The notes below the pieces were generated by a model. The model saw only the letters and a program-made list of their open reading frames with translations. It did no database searches and was not told where the DNA came from. A program made the translations under genes and the position numbers. 64,000 bases of DNA from Sphaerulina vaccinii. Lineage: Eukaryota; Ascomycota; Dothideomycetes; Mycosphaerellales; Mycosphaerellaceae. How positions within the stretch are numbered: position 1 is the stretch's first letter; every line of letters begins with the position of its first letter. This document shows, one piece after another, positions 20,402-29,534 of the stretch. The stretch covers positions 372,001-436,000 of the forward strand of contig JAKUDP010000006.1 of assembly GCA_022570795.1 (NCBI GenBank), read 5' to 3'.

Positions 20402-21196
20402 GGCGTATAGATCGTTGTCGGACCAGGTGTAAGTGTATCTGGGTTGGTGAGATCGTTGAAGCTGATCGCATGATATCGTGAGAACCAGCGATTGCCACGT
20501 AGCACTGGTGTTGATGAAAAGTGCCATATCACGTGGGATCGCCTTACCAAGGGAGTGTGGCTTGGCAGTGCCAGCAAGTCTGGCTGATTGACGACATCGT
20601 TGCTGTCATGTCCACGACTTTCGTTGGACCTTTCAGACGAATATCAAGGGGGTTTGTCACACAAGAAGTATTCCACTTATCAGGTGCAGTTGGCCTGTCC
20701 CGTGTTGTGCCTCGTCGAAAGCCCTTCGAACGGCCTGCAATTCGTCCTTCATTACAGCATCATATCTGGAAGAGTAGGCATGCACATGCGCTGACATGCG
20801 GGTCTTGTGGTCGTATGATAGTCGGCAGTCGTACCACAGATCCGCTGAAATGCTTCGTCCAAGGGGAGCGGCCGCGTTTCAAGCATTCCGAGCAATCAAG
20901 TCTCTCGGCAATACGATCTCAGTGCCTAGGTCATGAACGAATTGGTGAGCTGCTTGGTCGTCTCCGTGCTTCTGACCAGAGACATGTCGTTGTCTTCCAG
21001 GGCCCAAGCTCTGAAGACTAGCGCGTCTATATATCATCGTAAGTTTCGAGCCCGTCCTCGGCCATTGACCCGAAGGACCCACATCTCCACCACCTTCAGA
21101 TGGTATATTAGATATAGCTTCTCCTTCATTGCTCAAGTACAACCTCCTCCTTCTTGCTTCAGTACCTTCTCACGGGTTCCTGAATCTCTCACCACC
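20402..21196. other. Divergent promoter region, 2EXR gene and dienelactone hydrolase gene
   Basis: The region holds upstream sequence of both flanking genes. A TATATTAGATATA stretch near 21,102 is a candidate TATA element for the hydrolase gene. The plus frame at 20521-21021 has no recognisable motif. Confidence 0.4.
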
Positions 21197-22035
21197 ATGT
21201 CGGACAAAGTCATAGCCCACCCCTCCGCAGCCTGCTGCATCTCCGGCACCATCCACAAAGGCTCACCAAAAGGCCGAATCGAGAAGATCTTGGACGTAGA
21301 AACATACATCGCCACTCCCCCAGCAGGAAAAGCAAACGGCCACATAGTTCTCTACTTCCCCGACGTCTTCGGCCACTTCACCAATGGAAACCTCATGATG
21401 GACGGCTGGGCCGAGGCAGGCTATCTTGTCCTAGGACCAGACTACTTTCGCGGAGATCCAATCTGGAAACATAAGAAGAACTTGCATGACCCAAACGAGA
21501 ATCCGGACTTTGATTTCCAGGGCTGGTTGAAGAAACATCAGGCGTTCTCGGATCCTTTTGTGCCGAAATGGGTGGAGGAGGTGAAGAAGAGGTATGGTAA
21601 AGCTGATACGAAGTTTGTTTGTACTAGGTACTGTTATGGTGCTCCGTATGTTATGGATCAGCTCTCGGATACGGGGATCTGCTCGGCGGGAGCTTTTGCG
21701 CATCCGGCTTTCTTGAAGAAGTCGCATTTTGAGAATGTTACAAGTTAGTCATATGATCTTCTTGAATTTAGTTGCATTAACTGACCTTCATTGCAGAGCC
21801 ACTATTCCTTTCCTGCTCGGAGATCGATCAGACTTTCCCCAAGGAGTTCCGCCGTCGTGCTGTGGACATCCTCGATGAGGGCAAGAAAATCTATCAAGTT
21901 CAGCTATTTCAAGGTCTCTCCCACGGCTTCGCGCTGCGTGGAAACATGGATGACAAGTGGGAGCGTTACGCGAGGGAAGCCAGTTTCCAGGGTATCTTAG
22001 AGTGGTTTGATTGGTGGAGTGGCTCGAAGAGGTAA
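21197..22035 (+). CDS. Dienelactone hydrolase family protein
   Basis: Exons 21197-21743 and 21797-22035 are joined over a 53-bp intron (GTTAGT...TTGCAG) that preserves the frame. The start MSDKVIAHPSAACCISGT is typical of fungal Aim2-like dienelactone hydrolases. The alpha/beta-hydrolase core shows GHIVLYFPDVFGH, the nucleophile region CTRYCYGAPYV (Cys in place of Ser), an Asp in CSEIDQTFP and the His in LSHGFALRG, so the Cys-Asp-His triad is complete. The family opens dienelactone or related lactone/ester rings; the fungal in vivo substrate is not known. No signal peptide is seen, so it is probably cytosolic. The ORF ends in AGGTAAGC, which could be a donor for a further exon, but the protein already has full family length. 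Confidence 0.88.
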
Positions 22036-22276
22036 GCCTCTCCTTCTTGCCACCGATTATGCGATGCTGTACATATCTTAACCCAAATGCTGTACAGTCG
22101 CCTAACTTGTGAGAACAGTTCCGTGAAACTGTGATGAAATGCCTAAACATATGAAAATGCCGTGTTGCGCCGTCGCCATGCTACCCATAAGGCTTCCTTC
22201 TATCGTCCCATCGTGCCCCCTGTTCATGCTTGATGCAGAATTAAGTCTTCTTATATGTGTTGCGCGGTGATATATG

Positions 22277-23278
22277 CTATGCCAGTTCTGGTATCTGGCT
22301 AATGCGTCTGTGTGATTGCGCACTGGAAGCTCTACTGGATATCGAGCTTCGATCTTCGGCGTGGTGCTGCCTGCCGATCATGCGTCTCATGCTAATTGAT
22401 GCTCGTGGCGTTGCTGGTGCTGCTGGTTCGTGCATCCACTCTGATACTTCAGTCTGCGCTGTTGAAGGTCTGGAGATGTCCTCTTGTTGCTTCTGAGGGT
22501 GGAAAGCATAGTCATGCGTGTATCTTGCCAGTTTTCGCAAGGGTATCTGCTGTGTGGGCCTCACAGCGGCTGACTCTATCATCTCTGCTGATATTTCCTT
22601 TCCCAGAAAGACATTGTGGCCAATGACGAAGCCAAACCAGTCTGGTTGACTTAGAAGGTGAATACATTGCACCTTCATCTCGCCAACCACAAAGACCTGG
22701 CCATCACGGAAGGAATCGAATCGTGCTGCCCATCCTGCATCCTGAACGCCATAAGCCTTGGCGAACATTCGCTGCACGCCTGCGATCGCTTTTCCAGTAC
22801 AAATTCGTGGCATCTGGCCGTTGCTGTCTCGTAATTGTGTCCTAAGATACCATGCCGATGTGGGATGGTCCTGAACGGAATGTGTTTCCAGTATACGCAC
22901 GACATGGTACCGATACTGCCGTACCAGATAGAGAATCTGATCCGCAGCTGTCGTGTTTATTCCAGAAGCATATGGATTCCGATCAAGAACAGGATCAATA
23001 ATGATGGCATCTTTCGTAGTCGGATCTGCAATGAGGTATTGCCATCGGCCAGTCGAGCTTTCGTACAGAGTATGAATGACAGGCTCAATGTCTGCTCGAA
23101 CCACTTGCACGCCCTCCATACTTTCGGAGAAGTCAGTCTCTACTGGAGTGCCTTGTGATGATTGAAAGTTGTGATGTGTATGCTCATTCGGCGCGCTGCT
23201 TCCGGGAAACCTGGGGGAAAATGATCCTGATATCGGTGAGACGAACTCGTGGTCCTGGTAGGAGTTTTGGAAAGACAT
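22277..23278 (-). CDS. Metallo-beta-lactamase-fold protein with degenerate metal site
   Basis: The ATG at 23278 gives 333 residues; the frame is open to an ATG at 23608, but that extension looks unstructured. The ETHE1/glyoxalase II-like part begins with VIHTLYESSTGRWQYLIADP and AIIIDPVLDRN, followed by the region of the metal motif. Where the family has THxHxDH, this protein reads THSVQDH, so the second His is missing. RICTGKAIAGVQRMF and the late FVIGHNVFLG segments also lack the expected ligands. The last ~85 residues are a Ser/Arg/Gln-rich tail. I infer a fold retained without the usual di-iron or zinc hydrolase or persulfide dioxygenase chemistry. The location is unknown; no targeting signal is clear. 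Confidence 0.65.
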   Translation of the reverse strand: MSFQNSYQDHEFVSPISGSFSPRFPGSSAPNEHTHHNFQSSQGTPVETDFSESMEGVQVVRADIEPVIHTLYESSTGRWQYLIADPTTKDAIIIDPVLDRNPYASGINTTAADQILYLVRQYRYHVVRILETHSVQDHPTSAWYLRTQLRDSNGQMPRICTGKAIAGVQRMFAKAYGVQDAGWAARFDSFRDGQVFVVGEMKVQCIHLLSQPDWFGFVIGHNVFLGKEISAEMIESAAVRPTQQIPLRKLARYTHDYAFHPQKQQEDISRPSTAQTEVSEWMHEPAAPATPRASISMRRMIGRQHHAEDRSSISSRASSAQSHRRISQIPELA

Positions 23279-24701
23279 CCTTTTGCTTCTCCTCGACAGC
23301 TTTGAGACGAGTCCGCGCAGCGATGTGAGGTCGAGCGTGTGACGTGGAGATTGAGGAGATTGCCTGTGCGACCAAGATGCGTGCGGTCCAGTGTCGGTGT
23401 TCGTCGTGAGTGGTAGAGTGGAACAGTTGCCAGGGGCCCCGGCTCCGGTCCATGTCCGTCTCCATGAGGCGCGTTTGCTCGACCGTTCTTCCGTGTTTGA
23501 CCACATCTTCGCAGTCCTTCCGCGCTGAGACTGCGGCCAAGCCTCGTACAACAGGAAAGCGATGTCGCGAAGATAATTCTGAAGAGGATTGTTCGCGAGG
23601 CTGAACAATCTCAGGTGGAGGATCAGAAGTCACTACTTTCTGCTGGCGCTCGCGTCTGGACCAAAGTAGTGGTCGGGACCTGCATTCGCCATCCTCCACA
23701 ACCACAGAATCCGCAATGATCTACAGAGCGTTTAGTGTGGCCAATGAAGGTTGTTATAGTGCTTATCTGTGCTCAAGCGAGATGTTGAGCAAACAACCTC
23801 GAGTCTCGTGCCAACAACAAATGCAAGTCGTGCATCACCTGGGTGAGACACTTGTGTAAAGTCGCTGTGTCGGTTATCGACCTGGTGGAACGCGGCAACA
23901 AGATGAGGCGGTTGGAATATCGCGGTCCGAACAACGCGAGCTAGGCCCGAAGGCGCTGCCACCAAATTGAAGACGCGAGGCGCGTGGTCTTGGTGTTGAA
24001 GAAGAGAGAAAAGAACCAAAACAGAACGTGAAAAGATGTATGAGAAGATGATGAAGATGCTGCAGTGAGCTGTTGTCGAGTTCGAACTGGGAAGCAGCGA
24101 CCTGAAACCTTGGCTTGGCGTCGTCGATGAGGATTTTCATGGACTTCATCTCTTGTTCTCTGATGTGTAACAACCCCATCAGGTCATGCTATACATATCT
24201 GCCGGCAGGTGGCGACTGCACTGGCTAACGGAGAAAGGGTCGCACGAATGGAATGTCTTATACGGTATCACGACAACCAGAAGTTGGGCAGATGCCAAAC
24301 CGTCATGCTGCAGTGCCTCGTTCTAGAAGAGAACTCAGGCGGACGCCTGAAAGCCCAATATGCAATTTTGGAGAGCACGACATATTCTGTGCAGCGAGGA
24401 ATTTGCAAATGGTCAAGCACCGAAGGACCTCTTGAATCCGGCCTGGAGATCAACTTGTCCCAGGTCTACAGTGTCTGCACAATGGACGCCACAGTTCACA
24501 GCGAGCTCCTGAAATGGATCCTGGGAGAAGACACTCTTCACTTGCTTATTGCCTCTCCAATGATGAATTAGGACTATGCCACCATCAGGACATCTGGTTC
24601 GAAATGAATTATTCTCGAGCAGATCAGAGTGACAGAATCCGGCATGCCATCGTCCTCATTCATACTACACAATACTTTCGTTCCGGTATCTTGCAATCTA
24701 T
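23279..24701. other. Intergenic region between MBL-fold and HAD phosphatase genes
   Basis: It contains the 5' side of the minus-strand MBL-fold gene and the 3' side of the phosphatase gene. The plus frame at 24209-24571 (120 codons) shows no family motif. No repeat or RNA gene is seen. Confidence 0.35.
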
Positions 24702-25784
24702 TCACAAAATCTCACTAGGAAGCACATAAACCCAATTCTTATCAGCAGTAACTTCTCTCCCCTCCCTAATCTGATCCCTCGTATTATTCCTAATCATACC
24801 TTGAATCGTCTCCCAATTGCTCGCTGACTTGTTGACCCAAAGATGCACACCTCCAGCAGCAACATCAACTCCATGAAACAGCATGTACCCATCACTACCG
24901 GGAGTATCACCTCCTACAAGGACTGGAAGCTTCCATTCATCGATATATGTGAGGATTGCAGCCCATTTGCCAGCGAACCAGGTAGCGGGAGTCCAGAGGT
25001 AGGGTTCGAGGACGAGGTCGAGGTTGGCGGTTTGGTTGTATGTGCCTGCTGAGATTTGTTTGCGGGATGTTGTTACTGATTGGTCGGTTTTGTTTCGTAA
25101 TAGTGTTGTGACGCCAATGACGTTCTCGGCTGGAACGTTATAGCCATATTTCGGATCAGAGGCGACCATTCGGACCAATTCTTCGTGAGCGGCAGTCATG
25201 ACATACACATCGATGCCGTTGTCCATGAGAGTATTGTACAGTTCGACTTGTGCACGGAAGATCTTTGGTGGAGAGACGGTGTCATTGATTGAAATTCCAT
25301 CTTCATCAAAGTATGTGACTGGGATCGTGGTATTGAGAGCGAGAAGCTCGTCAACGTAGACTTTCAATTGTCGGAGAGTGAAGCCTGACCAGATTTGTGC
25401 GGCCCAAGGGTAGCAGATCATATCATCGACTTCGCAGAGACGGTAGTAGTAGCTGAAGAGAGATTCTTTGAAGCCTGAGGTGGCGTTGTCTTTGAATGGG
25501 ATGAGCTTCAGGGTTGGATCCATGGTGTCGCGGGTCAGAATGCCGCTGTTCTCTAGCCATGGGAGAAGAGACTCTTCGAGATCGAATTGGTAGGATGTGT
25601 TATCCATGTCGAAGACTGCGTAGTTGCTGCTGTTGGCATTGCCGGCGATCATCTTGCGGAGTTGGCTTGCTGCTTCGACTGGCCAGTGCTTGAGTGGAAT
25701 GTCGATTGGATTTGTGCTGTTTGTCAGTGCCAGAGCGGAGGTCATAGCAGCAGACGCTGCTAGAAGCTGGAGTGAAGACTTCAT
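24702..25784 (-). CDS. Secreted HAD-superfamily phosphatase (phosphorylcholine/phosphoserine phosphatase-like)
   Basis: The ATG at 25784 starts a clear signal peptide (KSSLQLLAASAAMTSALA), giving 360 residues; an in-frame ATG at 25967 would hide that signal. HAD motif I is FDMDNTSYQF (nucleophile and acid Asp). Motif II is in the DVYVMTAAHEEL region, and motif IV is in VLVGGDTPGSDGYML (two acidic residues). Several N-x-S/T sites fit an extracellular glycoprotein. The cap region with CEVDDMICYPW and paired Cys resembles bacterial phosphorylcholine phosphatases. The substrate is inferred only by family. It is probably released for phosphate or choline scavenging. It stands alone on the minus strand. 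Confidence 0.8.
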   Translation of the reverse strand: MKSSLQLLAASAAMTSALALTNSTNPIDIPLKHWPVEAASQLRKMIAGNANSSNYAVFDMDNTSYQFDLEESLLPWLENSGILTRDTMDPTLKLIPFKDNATSGFKESLFSYYYRLCEVDDMICYPWAAQIWSGFTLRQLKVYVDELLALNTTIPVTYFDEDGISINDTVSPPKIFRAQVELYNTLMDNGIDVYVMTAAHEELVRMVASDPKYGYNVPAENVIGVTTLLRNKTDQSVTTSRKQISAGTYNQTANLDLVLEPYLWTPATWFAGKWAAILTYIDEWKLPVLVGGDTPGSDGYMLFHGVDVAAGGVHLWVNKSASNWETIQGMIRNNTRDQIREGREVTADKNWVYVLPSEIL

Positions 25785-26412
25785 CTTGGGTAGTGTTTCT
25801 TCTGAAGGTGTCTGGGGGAAACGTGAAGTTCGAGAAGTACGGGCACACGACCTGGCTCTTGTAGTCTTCACGACAATCATCCTACACACTGCAATGATCT
25901 GTGTCAAGGTTTTTATCGCAGCTCGAACCCGAGTGGGACTGCATAGAGGCGTAGTCGGTTCATACAAGCGTGCAGGACGAGCAAAGCCAAGTTGGTCAGT
26001 CCTATCAAGTGAGGTCAGAGTCTTCGCTACCCATGCCTAGTAGTGTTAGCTCCTTAGCATCCAGATAAGTCGCGCTTGGCAGCGTGGTTGCTCCGATAGT
26101 GACGCCGTCAGTAGCCGTGCTTCTCAGGTAGGCCTACCATCTACCATTTACTTCGAGCTCGGGGCGTCCAGGAATCGCGATAAAAGTACATCAAATAGAG
26201 AACTATGGATACTAGTACGGTCTAGCATAAGTTCCTGTTGATGTCGTAGAAGTCTGTGCCTTCAACACCATATTGCTTCCACTTGGAAGCAGTCTGTCCT
26301 GGACAGCTGTGTGCCGCACGTGTGATCCTGCTGGACCTATCGCCTTTAAGGCTGTCGTGTCAACATTCGTATCCGTCCAGCACCTGTATAGTATCGTCGT
26401 TCTTGCCGGCAC
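25785..26412. other. Intergenic region between HAD phosphatase and forkhead-like genes
   Basis: It combines the phosphatase promoter and the 3' end of the next minus-strand gene. The short frames show no motif, and I see no repeat. Confidence 0.35.
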
Positions 26413-27942
26413 TCAAGCCAACTTCTGAGACTTGGCCTTGTTTCCACCTGGCAAGACCGCCTTGCGCTTGTCAGCCACGGGCATCTTCTTCTCTTTCTTT
26501 GGCTTCATCATCTCAACTTCGAGCACATTCTTGATAGTATCGCACTCGCCATGGAACCTCACAGCGTCGAGACCACGCATTGCACGCAGCGCCGGAAAGC
26601 CTGGCAACACAAAGCCCGGGAGACCAGCAAGGCCCTTTTTGTCGGTCTTGAATGAATCTTCGTGGATCCAGATGTCCAGCTCTCGCAGACGTGGAAGAGT
26701 TGCGAGTACTTTGAACGTCTTTGCCGCATAGTGCTTACAGTCCGGAATGATCGAGAAGGCGATGTATCGGATATGGTTTCGACGCTCTTCTGTTACATTG
26801 AAGAGCAGATGGTGCAAGTCTCTGGTGCTCTTGCATACGAAGAGATTGTCGCCGAAGAAGACAGGCATAGCTTCTTCGTAGATATCCTTGTTGACCGAGA
26901 AGAGTGCCAGGTGATTGCTGATGAGGGGGCCATTGAGGCGGCGCGGCAACAAGTATTCTTGAGAACGTACGCCTCTGATCACTTGACCAGACCCAAACAC
27001 TCTAAAGGGAGCCTTGTCGTAGTCCTTGGAGAATGCGAAGAGCCTCTTTGGTTCCCTGTATCTCTCCTGCGTCTGTACGCCTGACTTCGGGAAGAGGAGT
27101 GCAAACTCATAGATGCGAAGTCTCAGCTCAGTGGGCAATTCCATGAATCTACAACGTCTCGAAGGAGCGGGTGCGGGGACAAGGTATCTGCGCAGGAAGT
27201 GCTTTGCGGCAGCAGGAGACTGCACAGTCCAGCGTCCAGTCTCGATGCTTGACTCGGGATAAAGGAGCGTATCATCTGCATGGATGTCGTCCAGCTGACG
27301 ATAGAGTGGTGCATCAAAATCCATGAAAGCTTGAGTGATTTCTTCTGACATGCCCATTGCGAGCTTGCGTCTCGGATCATCGTATCTGCCGAGATTGCTT
27401 GCATTGATCAGGGCGAGGTCGCGGTAATAGCCAAAGTTCTGCAGGATCCAGTAGTGGATGCCTTTCTTGCTCTTGCGCCAGTTATTTTGTACGATGGCTA
27501 TGACGATGAGTGCGGGAAGAGAGAATGGTGGCTTGTCGACTGAGTGCTTGTATGGGCCGATCACCTCGCGGAGACGTTTCTCAAGGTTCCTCTTCTGCTG
27601 TGACTCTGACAAGATCGTTGGCACTCGTCTCTCGTGGACCAAGGTTTGACGTTGGTTGGGAGCGCTCGTCTCCTGAAGTGGCCGCAGTCGTCTCTCCAGC
27701 TCCACTTTCTTTGTCTCGAGTGTCGACATGCGGAATTGGATCTGTTCTCGTGTTCGCTGACAGCCGTGGCCTGCGTAACTGAGAGACTCAAGCGTAGCAG
27801 CTTCAGATGCAATTTCTTGGTGAATGTCCCGGAGCCGTTTGCTTGCATTGCTCTGAGCTGTCCATGATGCCAGTAAGGAAAATGTCTGATCCTTGATAGC
27901 ATTGGGAGCATCTGCCAGGGCCATGATCTGAGAGAGATTCAT
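26413..27942 (-). CDS. Fusion of forkhead-like domain with 2EXR/F-box-like domain
   Basis: A single exon of 509 residues. Residues 35-125 are charged and Gln/Glu/Arg-rich, predicted coiled coil. Residues 136-175 read DKPPFSLPALIVIAI, then IHYWILQNFGYYRDL, which follows the forkhead pattern KPPxSxxxLIxxAI...IxxWIxxxFxYYR. The recognition-helix region after this (NASNLGRYDDPRRK) is poorly conserved. A 2EXR domain starts at about 266 (FMELPTELRLRIYEFALLF) and continues to about residue 440 with VFFGDNLFVC and HIRYIAFSI blocks. The C-terminus is Lys-rich and could direct nuclear import. I infer a nuclear protein that may not bind DNA like a canonical forkhead. Codon use looks like that of its neighbours. 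Confidence 0.75.
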   Translation of the reverse strand: MNLSQIMALADAPNAIKDQTFSLLASWTAQSNASKRLRDIHQEIASEAATLESLSYAGHGCQRTREQIQFRMSTLETKKVELERRLRPLQETSAPNQRQTLVHERRVPTILSESQQKRNLEKRLREVIGPYKHSVDKPPFSLPALIVIAIVQNNWRKSKKGIHYWILQNFGYYRDLALINASNLGRYDDPRRKLAMGMSEEITQAFMDFDAPLYRQLDDIHADDTLLYPESSIETGRWTVQSPAAAKHFLRRYLVPAPAPSRRCRFMELPTELRLRIYEFALLFPKSGVQTQERYREPKRLFAFSKDYDKAPFRVFGSGQVIRGVRSQEYLLPRRLNGPLISNHLALFSVNKDIYEEAMPVFFGDNLFVCKSTRDLHHLLFNVTEERRNHIRYIAFSIIPDCKHYAAKTFKVLATLPRLRELDIWIHEDSFKTDKKGLAGLPGFVLPGFPALRAMRGLDAVRFHGECDTIKNVLEVEMMKPKKEKKMPVADKRKAVLPGGNKAKSQKLA

Positions 27943-28714
27943 CTTGGCGGATGTTTTGGGCTGGACAGAGTCAGCAAGAGGTGGCCGATGACACGACCGC
28001 GGATGTCAAGCTGCCTACCTTGATGCTGTTGATGTTGTTGTTGGCTGGATGCCGCTTCAATCTGTACCCAAAGTCCGTTAGCACAACTCGGGGTGTTTGT
28101 TTTGTAAGGTGTGCGAAAGGCACTATTTTGGCTGGTGTTTTGTAAGTTGTGCGAGGCTGCAGAAGTATTTGTAGTGCGGTTGCTAGGCGTGAGCTTGGAC
28201 ATGTGAAGTTTCGCGGTTCTGCTTCACCAGATGTCGATTGTATGAATATATTCCCTGCAGGGTCATCTTGCCACTTTTCACCGCGGCTCACCGCCTGAGG
28301 GTCAGCCTGTCATTCACTGAATGCCTTGGGACCTGAGGGGCGCGTGATCTGGATCCGAGCGGCGCATGATGCTCAAGTGAAGTAGAAGATTGTGGTGTGA
28401 ATAAGTATATGCCAGCGTGAATGAGTATATTCCAGTCGGGGTCCAGGGACTCGAAGGAGTATTGAACGGATTGACAATGTCCTTTTCTCCAAGTGTGCAC
28501 GGATTTCTGGCTGCCCTTTGAGTGCCGCTTCACCACAGCCTGTCGCCAGTATGCTCTCTCTCGCGTCCAAATGGCTCGGCACCACTAGGACTGTAGACTG
28601 CAGACTGTTAGTCTTGTCGACCAGATCTGTAGCCGGTTACCGACAGTCCATGCGATGGCGAGCCATACCAACCGCAAGACAGCATGCTTATGCAGTGGAT
28701 GGATCAAGCAACAT
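27943..28714. other. Intergenic region 5' of forkhead/2EXR gene
   Basis: It is the promoter side of the minus-strand forkhead-like gene. The short frames at 27939-28585 are motif-free. No conserved element is recognised before the direct duplication that begins near 28715. Confidence 0.35.
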
Positions 28715-29265
28715 TCGAGTGAAGCCAGAAGTGGTCACATTTACGAGAAAACGGCCTTCTTCCGTGTAACGCTCCTTTTGTTGACCACAGACTTGGGCTC
28801 GTGGCCAAATGACTCTGCGACGCCGGACAATAACACGACAGCGTGTGCGTCACCGCAACTATGAGAGGACTGTACTAATGCAGAGTAAGGTAGCCAACCT
28901 GGAACTCTGCAAAGTCTGGACTTGAAGTGAAGTCCGTGAACAAGAGAAGGTAGTCGAATACCGACTCTCTAGCCAGTAATTGGCAGTTCACGCGTTTCGC
29001 ACCGCGAGAGGGCATGCTCGTTGTATTTAATAGCAAGCAAGTCTCAAAGTGAAGCCAGAAGTTGTTGGAGAAAACGGCCATGTTACCCACGCAACGCTCC
29101 TTCTGAGCAACGGGCCTGGCGCATAGCCAGAAGACTCTGGGACGCCGGGGAATAATGCCATATATTCTGCGCGACTGCAGACATGAGGGACCGGTACTGA
29201 AGCAGAGACAGGTAGTCAACCTGGAAATCTGCATGTGAAGTGATGTGAAGTTGGTGAAAGGAAGA
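28715..29265. repeat. Diverged direct duplication of about 220 bp
   Basis: The segment from about 28,715 to 28,955 recurs at about 29,050-29,265. Landmarks in the same order are GTGAAGCCAGAAGT, GAGAAAACGGCC, AACGCTCCTT, GACTCTG.GACGCCG, AATAA, GAG(G)GAC.GTACT.A.GCAGAG and AACCTGGAA.TCTGCA. The two copies differ by many substitutions and small indels, and no open frame is shared. The pair sits in the 5' region of HEL2, so one copy may carry regulatory sequence, but nothing in the sequence proves this. Confidence 0.7.
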
Positions 29266-29534
29266 AAAAAAGGAGAAGACAACGGTGACCCGAAAGAGTG
29301 GACGGGTCTTGGCGCCCAACCGAAGATCATCGATGACCCGCATGTTCCTCATATTTCTCAGCCCACCAAAGCTCTTTCTCATAGAACGAAATAGATCTAT
29401 TGTTGCTTACAGAATACCATTCTTGCTCTAAACCAGAAGAACTGCTCTTGTTTCAGATTCGCCACCAATTCACGAACCATCACGGTCCAGGAATATCACA
29501 TAAGCAAGGATTACCTATCACGCAGACTCGAGCA

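Noticed and set aside
20521..21021. 166-codon plus frame upstream of the dienelactone hydrolase
   Set aside because: It overlaps a divergent promoter, has no motif and is of biased composition.
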